Assembly (NCBI GenBank): GCA_023424965.1
Contig: JAFADI010000177.1
Coordinates: forward strand, 1 to 27,630
DNA length: 27,630 bases
Reading direction: 5' to 3'
Source of the DNA: Bacillota bacterium
GTDB taxonomy: Bacteria > Bacillota > Clostridia > Acetivibrionales > JAFADI01
Shown: positions 15,168 to 24,029 of the stretch, piece by piece
How the letters are laid out: each line of letters starts with the position of its first letter
Numbering within the stretch: the first letter of the stretch is position 1
The notes under the pieces: generated by a model
The model's database searches: none
What the model was told of the DNA's origin: nothing
Seen by the model: only the letters and a program-made list of their open reading frames with translations
Position numbers and translations under genes: made by a program

Positions 15168-16013
15168 ATGCAGTTGGGGATATTCGCCAAGACATTTGTC
15201 CGGGGAAGCTTTGAGGAAGTATTTGACGCAGCAAAGGAGAACGGGTTGCAGCAAATACAGTTTAATATGACCTGTGCCGGCCTGCCGACGTTGCCCGAGT
15301 ACATTGACCCAGGCCTGGCAGATAAGATAAGGGAGGAATCGGAAAAAAGGGGGATCGGCATTGCAGCCATCTCCGGAACCTACAATATGATCCACCCAAA
15401 CCAGGAAAAGCGGAAGCTGGGGCTGAAAAGACTGGAGGTGCTGGCAGGAGCCTGCTCCAGAATCGGCACGACGGTCATCACCCTGTGTACCGGAACAAGG
15501 GATGGGACCAGCATGTGGAAAAAACATCCTGAAAATAATTCTGCGGACGCCTGGCATGACCTGTGTATTTCCATGGCCGAAGCGCTAAAAATTGCCGAAG
15601 ACCGGGGGATTACGCTAGGGATTGAGCCTGAGATTTCCAATGTGGTGGACAGTGCTGCCAAGGCAAGGCGCTTGCTGGATGAAATGCAGTCATCCTTTCT
15701 AAAAATTGTCATGGACGGTGCAAATCTGTTTCACCCGGGTGAAGCCAACGAGATGGCTGATGTACTGGACGGTGCTTTTGATCTTCTGGGAGATGAAATC
15801 GTCCTAGCCCATGCCAAGGATCTGGCCAGCGATGAAGAGACAAGCTTTGTCGCAGCCGGACAGGGAATCCTGGACTATGCAGTGTATTTGAAGCACCTTC
15901 GTGACGCTGGTTTTCAAGGGGCTTTGATCCTTCACGGATTATCGGAAGGTCAGGTTCCGGAGAGTGTGAGGTTTATAAAAAAACAGCTCGGCAGCCTCGA
16001 GAGTGAGGTGTAA
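15168..16013 (+). CDS. Sugar phosphate isomerase/epimerase-like TIM-barrel protein (AP_endonuc_2 fold)
   Basis: A 281-aa xylose-isomerase-like barrel. Expected metal-site strands are visible: GIAAISGTYNMIHP (His76), ITLGIEPE (a Glu ligand near 149), KIVMDGANLFHP (an Asp), and IVLAHAKD (a His). The last strand reads LILHGLSE, where many family members have Glu in the place of this His; the Glu two or three residues later may substitute, or the metal site may differ. ATG 15168 is nine bases after AGGAGG (15153-15158); ATG 15162 is only three bases away. Relatives are keto-sugar 3-epimerases, inosose dehydratase and C-glycoside-cleaving enzymes. Sitting next to a Gfo/Idh enzyme, it could epimerise or cleave a keto intermediate (inference). 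Confidence 0.88.
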   Translation: MQLGIFAKTFVRGSFEEVFDAAKENGLQQIQFNMTCAGLPTLPEYIDPGLADKIREESEKRGIGIAAISGTYNMIHPNQEKRKLGLKRLEVLAGACSRIGTTVITLCTGTRDGTSMWKKHPENNSADAWHDLCISMAEALKIAEDRGITLGIEPEISNVVDSAAKARRLLDEMQSSFLKIVMDGANLFHPGEANEMADVLDGAFDLLGDEIVLAHAKDLASDEETSFVAAGQGILDYAVYLKHLRDAGFQGALILHGLSEGQVPESVRFIKKQLGSLESEV

Positions 16014-16017
16014 TCCC

Positions 16018-16824
16018 GTGGCATTTTTCGATCATGCGGGCATCAAATTCAACTACATAGACCTTGGGGAAGGTGTGCCGTTTATTTTCCAGCATGGCCT
16101 GGGGGGAACGCTCGAACAGCCAAAAGGCCTGTTTGCACCGCCAAAAGGCATTCGCTTTCTCTCCTTTGACTTTCGGGCACATGGGGCTACCCGGACCGGA
16201 CCGGAACAGGAACTGAGCTTCAAAACCTTTGCCGATGATCTGGCGGCGTTCATGGAATGTTTGCAGATTGAGAAGGCCGTGATCGGAGGAATCTCCATGG
16301 GGGCTGCGGTGGCATTGAACTTTGTGCTTCGCTATCCTGAAAAAACCCTTGGCTGCGTTTTTTCACGGCCGGCCTGGCTGGATTGTCCAATGCCGCCGGG
16401 GCATCAGGCGTTATTCAGAGAGGTTGCCAAGCTCATTTTGGAACATGGGCCTGGGCCCGGACGCGAAATTTTTCGAAAATCCCAAAGCTATCTCCGCCTT
16501 CAGGAAGAGTCGCAAGCAGTGGCACAGTCATTTTTAAATTATTTCGAAGACAAGCATGCCAAAACCACGACAGGAAAATTTTTGTCCCTGCCCGCTGACA
16601 GGCCCTCCGGCAACAGGCAGGAATGGGGCGGTATCCAGGTTCCGGTGCTGATAATGGCCAACGGTTCGGATCCCATCCATCCCCTCGAATACGGCCGGGC
16701 CATGGCTGAATGCATTTGCGGGGCGGAATTTTACGAGATCACGGCAAAATCCATCGACAGCAGGCAACATGCTGCGGATGTGCAAAATCACTTGGAGAAA
16801 TTTTTTCAGAAACATTTTATTTAA
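16018..16824 (+). CDS. Alpha/beta hydrolase
   Basis: A 268-aa serine hydrolase of the alpha/beta fold. The oxyanion HG (FQHGLGG, 26-27) and the nucleophile elbow GGISMG with Ser93 are clear. A later acid strand VPVLIMANGSDPIHP gives the Asp, and a C-terminal His in DSRQHAADV completes a plausible triad. GTG at 16018 is the likely start: GAGG lies nine bases upstream, and the gene begins five bases after the previous stop. Having an esterase or lactonase-type enzyme inside a sugar operon suggests that the imported compound carries an ester or lactone, or that oxidation produces a lactone (inference). It has no signal peptide, so it acts in the cytoplasm. Confidence 0.9.
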   Translation: MAFFDHAGIKFNYIDLGEGVPFIFQHGLGGTLEQPKGLFAPPKGIRFLSFDFRAHGATRTGPEQELSFKTFADDLAAFMECLQIEKAVIGGISMGAAVALNFVLRYPEKTLGCVFSRPAWLDCPMPPGHQALFREVAKLILEHGPGPGREIFRKSQSYLRLQEESQAVAQSFLNYFEDKHAKTTTGKFLSLPADRPSGNRQEWGGIQVPVLIMANGSDPIHPLEYGRAMAECICGAEFYEITAKSIDSRQHAADVQNHLEKFFQKHFI

Positions 16825-16850
16825 ATTCGGAGAAAAGAGGGAAAGCAGGT

Positions 16851-18368
16851 ATGCCAGAATTTGAAAGCGAGAATCTTCTTGCCATGGAAGGCATCACAAA
16901 ATCTTTTCCGGGTACCCTTGCCTTGAATGAGGTCCAGCTTCAGGTCCGGCGCGGAGAGATTCATGCTTTGATGGGGGAGAATGGTGCAGGCAAATCCACA
17001 TTGATGAAAATTGCCGCGGGCTTGTTAAAAGCCGACGGCGGGGAAATATGGTTCGATGGGAAAAAAGTCTGTTTCAACAATCCAGCGGAAGCCATTAATG
17101 CCGGTGTGAGTATGATTCATCAGGAACTGAATCCGGTTTTGAACATGACCATTGCCGAAAATATTTTTTTGCACCGGGAACCGACAAAAATGGGGAAACT
17201 CCTGATCGATAAAAAAGAAATGAATGCGCGGGCAGCGGATATTCTTAAAAAATACGGTTTGGACCTCAACCCCCGGACCAAGATGATGAATTTGACCATC
17301 GCTCAGATGCAGATGATCGAAATCATCAAAGCGGTGACGTTCAATGCGCGTTTGGTCATCATGGACGAACCCACTTCGTCCCTTGACAGCGATGAAACGG
17401 AGAATCTTTTTAGGACCATCGCCGAATTGAAAGGCAAAGGCATAAGCATTGTCTACATCTCGCACCGGATGGAGGAAATCACACGTATCTGCGACAGGGT
17501 TACGGTGTTCCGCGATGGGTGCTATATAGACACCTGCGATATCGAAAAAATCGACCGCAATATACTTATCCGAATGATGGTGGGCCGCGAGCTTTCGGAT
17601 ATTTACGACAAGACGCCGGTTGAGCCGGGAGAGCCTGTTATCAAGGTAGACAGGCTAAGCCGCAAGGGTGTATTCCAGGATGTGAGCTTTGAAGTCCGGG
17701 TGGGCGAGATTGTCGGGTTTGCCGGCCTGGTCGGCGCCGGGAGAAGTGAAATCATGAAGGCGATCTTCGGACTGGATCCCATCGATTCCGGTGAGATCAT
17801 CTGGCTAGGGAAACCTTTGCAGATAAAAAATACTTCACAAGCGATTGAGAATGGAATTGCCATGGTCACCGAAGACCGCAAAAAGTTCGGCTTGGTCCTG
17901 TGCCGCAGCATACTGGAAAATATTAGCCTGCCAAATTTGAAAAAGCAGCAGCGAGGCCTGTTGATAAACCATCATGCCCAAAATGCCAGGATTGCCGAAA
18001 TGGCAAGCCGGCTTTCCATTAAGGCGCCGAATCTCAAAGTTGAAGCCAGGAGCCTTAGCGGCGGAAACCAGCAAAAGGTCATTCTGGCCAAGTGGCTGAT
18101 GGCTTCACCCAAATTGATGATTTTCGATGAACCGACCCGGGGAATCGACATCGGCGCAAAGAATGAAATCTACAAGCTCATGTGCCAGTTTGCTGCGAAA
18201 GGCATGGCGATCATCCTGGTTTCTTCGGAGATGGAAGAGGTCATTGGCATGAGCGACCGGATTCTGGTGGTACATGAAGGCAGAATCAAAGGTGAATTCC
18301 TGCGGGAAGACTTACAAAATACATCGAAAGCACAAGAATTAATTTTAAGTAAAGCAATGGGGGGCTGA
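16851..18368 (+). CDS. Sugar ABC importer ATPase, RbsA/MglA-like (CUT2, two domains)
   Basis: A 505-aa protein with tandem ABC domains, the usual size. Domain 1 has Walker A GENGAGKST near residues 43-51, LTIAQMQMIE in signature position and LVIMDEPTSSLD as Walker B. Domain 2 has the degenerate Walker A GLVGAGRSE that is typical of CUT2 proteins, a good signature LSGGNQQK and MIFDEPTRGID. Only one site therefore looks fully active, as in ribose importers. It energises uptake with the permease and binding protein encoded next. GAGGG at 16837-16841 supports the ATG; an in-frame extension into the hydrolase gene is not a start. The exact sugar cannot be told. Confidence 0.95.
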   Translation: MPEFESENLLAMEGITKSFPGTLALNEVQLQVRRGEIHALMGENGAGKSTLMKIAAGLLKADGGEIWFDGKKVCFNNPAEAINAGVSMIHQELNPVLNMTIAENIFLHREPTKMGKLLIDKKEMNARAADILKKYGLDLNPRTKMMNLTIAQMQMIEIIKAVTFNARLVIMDEPTSSLDSDETENLFRTIAELKGKGISIVYISHRMEEITRICDRVTVFRDGCYIDTCDIEKIDRNILIRMMVGRELSDIYDKTPVEPGEPVIKVDRLSRKGVFQDVSFEVRVGEIVGFAGLVGAGRSEIMKAIFGLDPIDSGEIIWLGKPLQIKNTSQAIENGIAMVTEDRKKFGLVLCRSILENISLPNLKKQQRGLLINHHAQNARIAEMASRLSIKAPNLKVEARSLSGGNQQKVILAKWLMASPKLMIFDEPTRGIDIGAKNEIYKLMCQFAAKGMAIILVSSEMEEVIGMSDRILVVHEGRIKGEFLREDLQNTSKAQELILSKAMGG

Positions 18369-18371
18369 CTT

Positions 18372-19349
18372 ATGTTGTTGCAAAGACGAAACACGGACGA
18401 TTCATTTGATCTGGCTGTTTTTACGAGAAAATACGGTATTATGCTGATTCTGATACTCATGATCATTTTTTTACTGATTGCAAGCCCTACCTTCCGGACC
18501 TGGCAGAATATGATCAATGTCCTGCACCAAATAAGCATCAACGGCATCATTGCCGTAGGCATGACCTTCGTCATTATCAGCGGCGGTATTGACCTGTCCA
18601 TCGGTTCGATGATTGCCGTGGCGTCGGTTGTCACAGGGGCGGTTCTGACCGGAAACAGCGACAGCATCCTCCTGGCAGCCCTCCTGTCCGTCCTGGCCTG
18701 TGGCCTGATCGGACTGTTCAACGGTTTCTTTATTGCAAAATTCGAGATGTTTCCATTCGTTGTAACACTGGGAAGCATGTTAATCGCCAGAGGCTTTGCC
18801 TATGTCATCAGCGGCGGCAAGTCTTACGTCCTGAAAAGTGAAGCCTTTAAGCAGATCGGGCAGGGAAAGCTTTTTGGTGTAATTCCATATTCGATCCTTG
18901 TCTTATTGGTTATCATCCTGATTGGTTATGTGCTGCTCAGCCACATGAAATTCGGCCAGTATGTCTACGCCGTCGGCGGCAACATCCATACGGCCATTGC
19001 GTCGGGCGTCAATGTATTCCAGATAAAACTTTTGACGTATATGATGATTGGCCTTTTCAGCGGCGTGGCCGGTGTGATTTTAACCTCCCGTGTGAATGCC
19101 GGACAGCCGGCCATCGGTGCCGGTTATGAAATGGATGCCATCGCGGCGGTCGTTATCGGCGGGGCGAGCTTGAGCGGAGGGATGGGAAGCATCTTTGGAA
19201 CCTCCGTCGGTATCCTTATGATCGGTATCATCAACAATGGAATGAATCTGATGGGAGTGTCGTCTTTTTATCAACAGATCGTCAAGGGGTTTATCATTTT
19301 GGGCGCCATGCTGCTGGATATCACCATCAGCAAACGCGCGAACAAATGA
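18372..19349 (+). CDS. Sugar ABC importer permease, RbsC-like (CUT2)
   Basis: A 325-aa membrane protein with eight to ten hydrophobic segments from about residue 22 onward. The family motif GMTFVIISGGIDLSIGS (about 62-78) is present. Near the end comes AIAAVVIGGASLSGGMGSI, the conserved cytoplasmic loop that meets the ATPase. It starts three bases after the ATPase stop, with a G-rich binding site overlapping the end of that gene. It forms the sugar channel with the ATPase at 16851. Confidence 0.95.
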   Translation: MLLQRRNTDDSFDLAVFTRKYGIMLILILMIIFLLIASPTFRTWQNMINVLHQISINGIIAVGMTFVIISGGIDLSIGSMIAVASVVTGAVLTGNSDSILLAALLSVLACGLIGLFNGFFIAKFEMFPFVVTLGSMLIARGFAYVISGGKSYVLKSEAFKQIGQGKLFGVIPYSILVLLVIILIGYVLLSHMKFGQYVYAVGGNIHTAIASGVNVFQIKLLTYMMIGLFSGVAGVILTSRVNAGQPAIGAGYEMDAIAAVVIGGASLSGGMGSIFGTSVGILMIGIINNGMNLMGVSSFYQQIVKGFIILGAMLLDITISKRANK

Positions 19350-19352
19350 TGT

Positions 19353-19370
19353 TAAGGCTTATCGGCCTTA
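19353..19370 (+). other. Small intercistronic hairpin before the binding-protein gene
   Basis: TAAGGC pairs with GCCTTA around a 6-base loop, directly after the permease stop and before the strong AGGAGGAG of the binding-protein gene. Such hairpins often stabilise the part of an operon that encodes the abundant binding protein. Confidence 0.4.
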
Positions 19371-19399
19371 CTATAATAAAAAAATCAGGAGGAGAAATT

Positions 19400-20428
19400 A
19401 TGAAAAGTAAAAAGTTTATCGCTCTGGGGATTGCTCTTGTCTTGGGTATGATGACCTTTGCCGGGTGTTCACCGGCCCAATCTGAAGCTCCGAAGGACGC
19501 GGAATCTGCAAAAGAAGCCGCTCCGGCAAAAGATACCGGAGCAAAAGCAGATGACAAGGGCGGCATCAAGGTAGGTATCCTGCAGAAAAGCCGCTCGGAC
19601 CAGTACCAGATTCTATTGAACTCCGCACAGGATGACAAGCTGAAGGAACTGAAAGCATCCGGCAAGATCGGTGCGTATTTCCAGGTGGATGCGGACACCG
19701 ATGTCCAGAAGCAGTTGAATCAGGCGGATGATTTGATCGCTATGAAGGTCAATGTCATCGTAATGAGCCCTGTGGATGCCAACGGATGTGCGCCGATTGT
19801 TGAAAAGTGCCAGCAAGCCGGAATTCCCCTGGTCATTGTAAACTCAAAAACAAGCAATGTTGATCAAGCCACGGCCTTTGTCGGTTCAAACGATGTTGAA
19901 GCCGGAGAGATTATGGGAAATTATATTGCCAAACGACTGGGGAGTGCGGGAGGCAATGTCTTGCAGTTGGAGGGCGATATAGGAAATTCCGCCCAGATCG
20001 ACCGTGATAAAGGCTTAAAGAATACGATTTATAAGGCGCCGGGTGTCAAGGTGCTGGAATCCCTCACCGGAAAATGGCTGCGTGAAGAGGCAATGAGAAT
20101 CACGGAAGACTGGCTGCAGAAGTATCCGGATATCCGTGCCATTGCGGCAGAAAACGACAATATGGCCATGGGCGCCCTGAATGCAGTGATCAATGCCGGA
20201 AGAAAAGACAAAATTGTCATTGTGGGTGTAGATGCCATCGAAGATGCCCTGATCAGTGTGAAGAACGGTGAGCTGGATGCAACTGTCCGCCAGGATGGAC
20301 AGGGACAGGGGGCAGGCAGCATTGATGTTGCATACAAGGTTGCGGCCGGTGAAAAGTATGAGAAGGTAACCAATATTCCATTCGAACTGATCACCAAAGA
20401 AAATGTGGACAAATACCTTAAAAAGTGA
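19400..20428 (+). CDS. Sugar-binding lipoprotein, RbsB-like (CUT2)
   Basis: A 342-aa binding protein anchored by a lipobox FAGC at Cys23. An Ala/Lys/Glu-rich linker runs to about residue 54. The periplasmic-binding-protein type 1 fold then opens GIKVGILQKSRSDQ. Further family patterns are VDANGCAPIVEKCQQAGIPL and, in the C-lobe, AIAAENDNMAMGALNA, which is the usual ribose/galactose-binding pattern. AGGAGGAG at 19387-19394 supports the ATG at 19400. It recognises the sugar outside the membrane and passes it to the permease. It may also present the sugar to the chemoreceptor encoded next. A perfect terminator follows the gene. Confidence 0.94.
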   Translation: MKSKKFIALGIALVLGMMTFAGCSPAQSEAPKDAESAKEAAPAKDTGAKADDKGGIKVGILQKSRSDQYQILLNSAQDDKLKELKASGKIGAYFQVDADTDVQKQLNQADDLIAMKVNVIVMSPVDANGCAPIVEKCQQAGIPLVIVNSKTSNVDQATAFVGSNDVEAGEIMGNYIAKRLGSAGGNVLQLEGDIGNSAQIDRDKGLKNTIYKAPGVKVLESLTGKWLREEAMRITEDWLQKYPDIRAIAAENDNMAMGALNAVINAGRKDKIVIVGVDAIEDALISVKNGELDATVRQDGQGQGAGSIDVAYKVAAGEKYEKVTNIPFELITKENVDKYLKK

Positions 20429-20476
20429 GATCAACGGTTCCACCACACGTCTTTGGGCGAAACAAAAGATAGAGGT

Positions 20477-20503
20477 CTCCGGCCAGAAGGCCGGAGGCTT
20501 TTT
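20477..20503 (+). terminator. Rho-independent terminator after the CUT2 operon
   Basis: CTCCGGCC and GGCCGGAG form a perfect 8-bp GC-rich stem with an AGAA tetraloop, followed by GCTTTTT. It lies about 50 bases after the binding-protein stop and only 38 bases before the chemoreceptor start. Confidence 0.9.
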
Positions 20504-20541
20504 AACTGTTCTGCAGGGAGGCAATTAAAGGAGATGCTTTT

Positions 20542-22260
20542 ATGGAAAAACTATTTCTGGTATTTTCGAAACGGAATTATGGATGGTCGCTAAAAATAAA
20601 GTTTATTACCAGTTTTGCGGCAATAATCATAGCAATGAGTGCAATAAGCATTACAACCTATCTTACATTGACGTCTACCATCGGACAAATGAATACGATG
20701 ATTCAAAATACCATACTTGCCAACAACATTAACTATCATGCCGAAGAGATTATTGGAATACTTCCCGGGGTTATTGGCAGCGACGATGAGGCTCTCACAA
20801 AGCAAATCAATGAGGATATCGGATTAATAGGAAATGATTTGGCAGCTCTCATGAAGGGTATATCGGCAGAGGATACAAAAGGGAAAGAAGCTTTCCAAAC
20901 CGTTCAAGAAATTTATAAGACCTTTAATGAGAATGTGGACAAAGTTTTAAAATATAGCGGTGAGCATAAACTCGCTGAAGCGATTGCAGCAAAAGATTCT
21001 GCATTTCGAGTAAAAGATTTTATGAAAAACAATATGTATGATTTCATCGCGATAGAATTAAACAACAATAAAAGTTTGCAGGAAAAATTAAATGCGGAAA
21101 CACGGTTAATGGGCATGCTTATTTTGCTGTCGATGATCGTGGTAGGCTTCCTGAGTATCCTGGGTGCGGTGATATTTTCAAACAATATAGCCAACAGGAT
21201 AACCAAACTGGCGAAACACGCCCAGAGCATTGCTGACGGGAATCTTCAAGCTGCCATGGCCGAGGTTGAAGCAAGGGATGATATTTCGATCCTGGCAGGT
21301 TCGTTTAACAAAATGTCGGTGAATTTGCGGGCCTTGATTGGAAAGATCGGAAGCAGCAGTGAGGATGTGGCCCACTCGGCGGATATACTGAAAATAAATG
21401 CGGAGCAGAGCAATGTTGCCATTGAACAAGTTGCCGCTTCCATCCAGAAGGTCTCGCAGGGAGCTTCCGAACAGTTTGAACAGGCCCAGGAAACTGCGAA
21501 TATAATAAATGATTTATATGAAAGAAACAAGCTGATCTACGAGAATGCCCATCATATTCTGGATACGTCTGAAAAAGCCACAAATGCGGCAAACGCGGGT
21601 AATGAAAAGATGGAGTCATTACTCGGGCAAATCCGTGTCATCGAAGGAAAAATCATAGCTGCCCAGACGGTTACAGAAACTCTCAAGGTACGGTCCAGCG
21701 AGATACAAAAAATCCTTGATACCATTGCAAATATTGCTTCTCAAACCAATTTGCTGGCCTTAAATGCCGCAATTGAAGCAGCAAGGGCAGGGGAGCACGG
21801 AAAAGGTTTTGCCGTCGTATCCGATGAAATCCGCAAGCTGGCGGAGGGCTCTGCAAATGCCGCGCAGGATATAACGCGGATGCTGAAGGATATACAATCG
21901 GAAACAGAACAGGTTGCTTCCAGCATGTCGATCGGTGTTCAGGAAGTGAAGGAGGGCAGCCAGATGGCTGCGGAGGCCAGGACTGCCTTCGGTGAAATCG
22001 TACGGACAAGCCAAAGGGTTGACGGTCAGATAAAGAATATTGCACAGGAAATTCAAAAGATGGTGGAGGAGATAAAGAAGGTGGAATTGATGAGCAAAAG
22101 AATTTCCAATATTGCGGAAGAGTCCTCTGGGGGTAGTCAAGAGGCGGCCTCTGCCGTTGAAGAACAGACGGCCGGCATTCAGGAAATATTTTCGTCCGCT
22201 TCTGTTCTGTCGGAAATGGCGGAGGAGCTCCAAAAAATGGTCAAGCAGTTTAAATTGTAA
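20542..22260 (+). CDS. Methyl-accepting chemotaxis protein
   Basis: A 572-aa membrane chemoreceptor. One membrane helix is at about 21-43. An extracellular four-helix-type sensing domain spans about 44-188, a second helix 189-212, and a HAMP domain about 213-266. The long coiled-coil signalling domain has the invariant hairpin tip IASQTNLLALNAAIEAARAG and GFAVVSDEIRKLAE. It signals to CheA/CheW, which are not in this window. AAAGGAG at 20528-20534 supports the start. Placement right behind a ribose-type binding protein suggests that it steers the cell toward the same sugar, perhaps by sensing the loaded binding protein. The strong terminator before it means that its transcription depends on read-through or on a promoter I cannot see. 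Confidence 0.96.
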   Translation: MEKLFLVFSKRNYGWSLKIKFITSFAAIIIAMSAISITTYLTLTSTIGQMNTMIQNTILANNINYHAEEIIGILPGVIGSDDEALTKQINEDIGLIGNDLAALMKGISAEDTKGKEAFQTVQEIYKTFNENVDKVLKYSGEHKLAEAIAAKDSAFRVKDFMKNNMYDFIAIELNNNKSLQEKLNAETRLMGMLILLSMIVVGFLSILGAVIFSNNIANRITKLAKHAQSIADGNLQAAMAEVEARDDISILAGSFNKMSVNLRALIGKIGSSSEDVAHSADILKINAEQSNVAIEQVAASIQKVSQGASEQFEQAQETANIINDLYERNKLIYENAHHILDTSEKATNAANAGNEKMESLLGQIRVIEGKIIAAQTVTETLKVRSSEIQKILDTIANIASQTNLLALNAAIEAARAGEHGKGFAVVSDEIRKLAEGSANAAQDITRMLKDIQSETEQVASSMSIGVQEVKEGSQMAAEARTAFGEIVRTSQRVDGQIKNIAQEIQKMVEEIKKVELMSKRISNIAEESSGGSQEAASAVEEQTAGIQEIFSSASVLSEMAEELQKMVKQFKL

Positions 22261-22279
22261 TTATGGCTTGTGCATTAAA

Positions 22280-24019
22280 ATGAAAAATCTTAGAACAGAG
22301 CTGATGTTGTATTTTTCCATATTGATAATCATTATTCTGACTTTGGTGGGAACTGTTTCATACTACTGGAATAAAAAGGCTATAGGGCTCAAGGTCACTG
22401 AATCAACCGTTGAAAGTTTAAAGCAAATCGATAAAAATATGCTGATGGCATTCGGGGAAATTGAGGATCTATCACTCTTTGTTATTTCAAACGAGGATAT
22501 CCGGACGTACTTAAAAAGGAGCAACAAGGAGTTATTGCAATATGAAAATCCGATCTTGAAACTGAATGAAGCGTTTGTAAACCTTACAAATACTAAATCT
22601 TACATACTTTCAGTAAATGTATACGGGAATAATGGATTGAATTTTGAAACTGCGGGTCCTTCGGCTGTGGATAATGAAAAACTCATACAATCTTATGAAG
22701 GTGAAATTCCTCAAGACGGAAACTGCATATTTACACAAACATATATAAGAAATTTTCAAATACTAGGGAGCCAGTATGTTATTTCATTATACCGGCAGCT
22801 AAATGATATCAACAATTTTAAAAGGCGCCTCGGCATTATAAGAATTGACCTTAATGAAAGAGAGCTCAATAAAACGTATAAGGATATGAAACTGGGGGAC
22901 ACAGGATATATTTTTGTTGCTGATAAAGAAGGTCGTGTTATCTCCCACTCTGATGTGACTCAACTTTCTAAAGATATAAAATCTCAGGAACCGTTTAATC
23001 ATGCTTTTGAAGGAGGGGAAGGCTACTATAGAAAAAAATATATGGGCAAAGATTTACTGATTGCTTACTATACTTCTAAGAAACAGAACCTCGTATATAT
23101 TAGCGTAGTCCCCTTCCGGGAACTGCTGGAGGAAGTTGATACGTCTCTTGGAATGACGGTAATTTTAATTGTGATTGTTTCTACCATTGCCCTTACCATG
23201 GTCCACCTTATGTCCTTAAAAATTGTAAAGCCAATAAAAAAACTTACAAAGCTTATGCAGGAAGTAGAAGAAGGCAATTTGAATGTGCTCATCAATATTA
23301 AGCGAAAAGATGAAATTGGAACCTTGGGCAGAAGCTTTAACAGTATGACAGTAAAGCTTAAAAACCTGATTGAAGAAGTCTACAAGATTCAGATATCAAT
23401 AAAGGAAGCTGAATTAAAGGCATTACAATCACAAATCAATCCTCATTTCCTATATAACACACTGGATGTGATCTATTGGACATCCCGGTTGGAGAAAGCC
23501 ACAAAAACAGGAGAAATAGTAGTAGCTCTTGCAGCTTTTTTTAAGCTGGGATTAAATAAAGGGAATGAAATGACGACAGTTGGAAAAGAAGTTATGCATT
23601 TGGAAAATTATCTGATTATACAAAAATTCAGGTATGACGAAGCACCAGAGTTAATTATAGATGTAGATCCTGAGTTGTTTAATTGTAAAATAATCAAACT
23701 TACTTTGCAGCCTTTAGTAGAAAATGCACTTGTTCATGGAATTGCAGGACTGCAAGGCAAAGGCTCCGTGAAAGTCATAGGGCGCCAAGCCGGCGAAGAC
23801 ATACAATTTGAAGTAATTGACAACGGTGTTGGTATAGACCCGGAACAGCTGATCAAATTATTAGGAACAGGCTTTGATGAAAAAGACGGATATGGCATCA
23901 GGAACGTAGATCAACGCATCAAACTCTATTTTGGCGAGCAATATGGAATTGAAATATTCAGTGAAAAAGGTAATGGGACGAGAGTAGCTGTTACAGTGCC
24001 AAAGATGAAAGATCAGTGA
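22280..24019 (+). CDS. Sensor histidine kinase, YesM-type
   Basis: A 579-aa membrane kinase. Helices at about 9-30 and 290-312 flank an extracellular sensing region of ~260 residues with a Cache-like end (GDTGYIFVADKEGRVISH, 207-224). A HAMP linker follows at 313-366. The phosphoacceptor region ALQSQINPHFLYNTLD carries His389, typical of the LytS/YesM class. The ATP-binding domain shows the N box LVENALVHG (Asn482), DNGVG (514-518) and GYGI (537-540). It starts 19 bases after the chemoreceptor stop with no clear ribosome-binding site. Together with the next gene it probably senses an extracellular sugar and controls the downstream CUT1 importer. Confidence 0.94.
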   Translation: MKNLRTELMLYFSILIIIILTLVGTVSYYWNKKAIGLKVTESTVESLKQIDKNMLMAFGEIEDLSLFVISNEDIRTYLKRSNKELLQYENPILKLNEAFVNLTNTKSYILSVNVYGNNGLNFETAGPSAVDNEKLIQSYEGEIPQDGNCIFTQTYIRNFQILGSQYVISLYRQLNDINNFKRRLGIIRIDLNERELNKTYKDMKLGDTGYIFVADKEGRVISHSDVTQLSKDIKSQEPFNHAFEGGEGYYRKKYMGKDLLIAYYTSKKQNLVYISVVPFRELLEEVDTSLGMTVILIVIVSTIALTMVHLMSLKIVKPIKKLTKLMQEVEEGNLNVLINIKRKDEIGTLGRSFNSMTVKLKNLIEEVYKIQISIKEAELKALQSQINPHFLYNTLDVIYWTSRLEKATKTGEIVVALAAFFKLGLNKGNEMTTVGKEVMHLENYLIIQKFRYDEAPELIIDVDPELFNCKIIKLTLQPLVENALVHGIAGLQGKGSVKVIGRQAGEDIQFEVIDNGVGIDPEQLIKLLGTGFDEKDGYGIRNVDQRIKLYFGEQYGIEIFSEKGNGTRVAVTVPKMKDQ

Positions 24020-24029
24020 AGGTGATAAT

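Noticed and set aside
19372..19377. Perfect TATAAT before the CUT2 binding-protein gene as an internal promoter
   Set aside because: No acceptable -35 box lies 15-19 bases upstream; the AT-rich gap makes a chance match likely.
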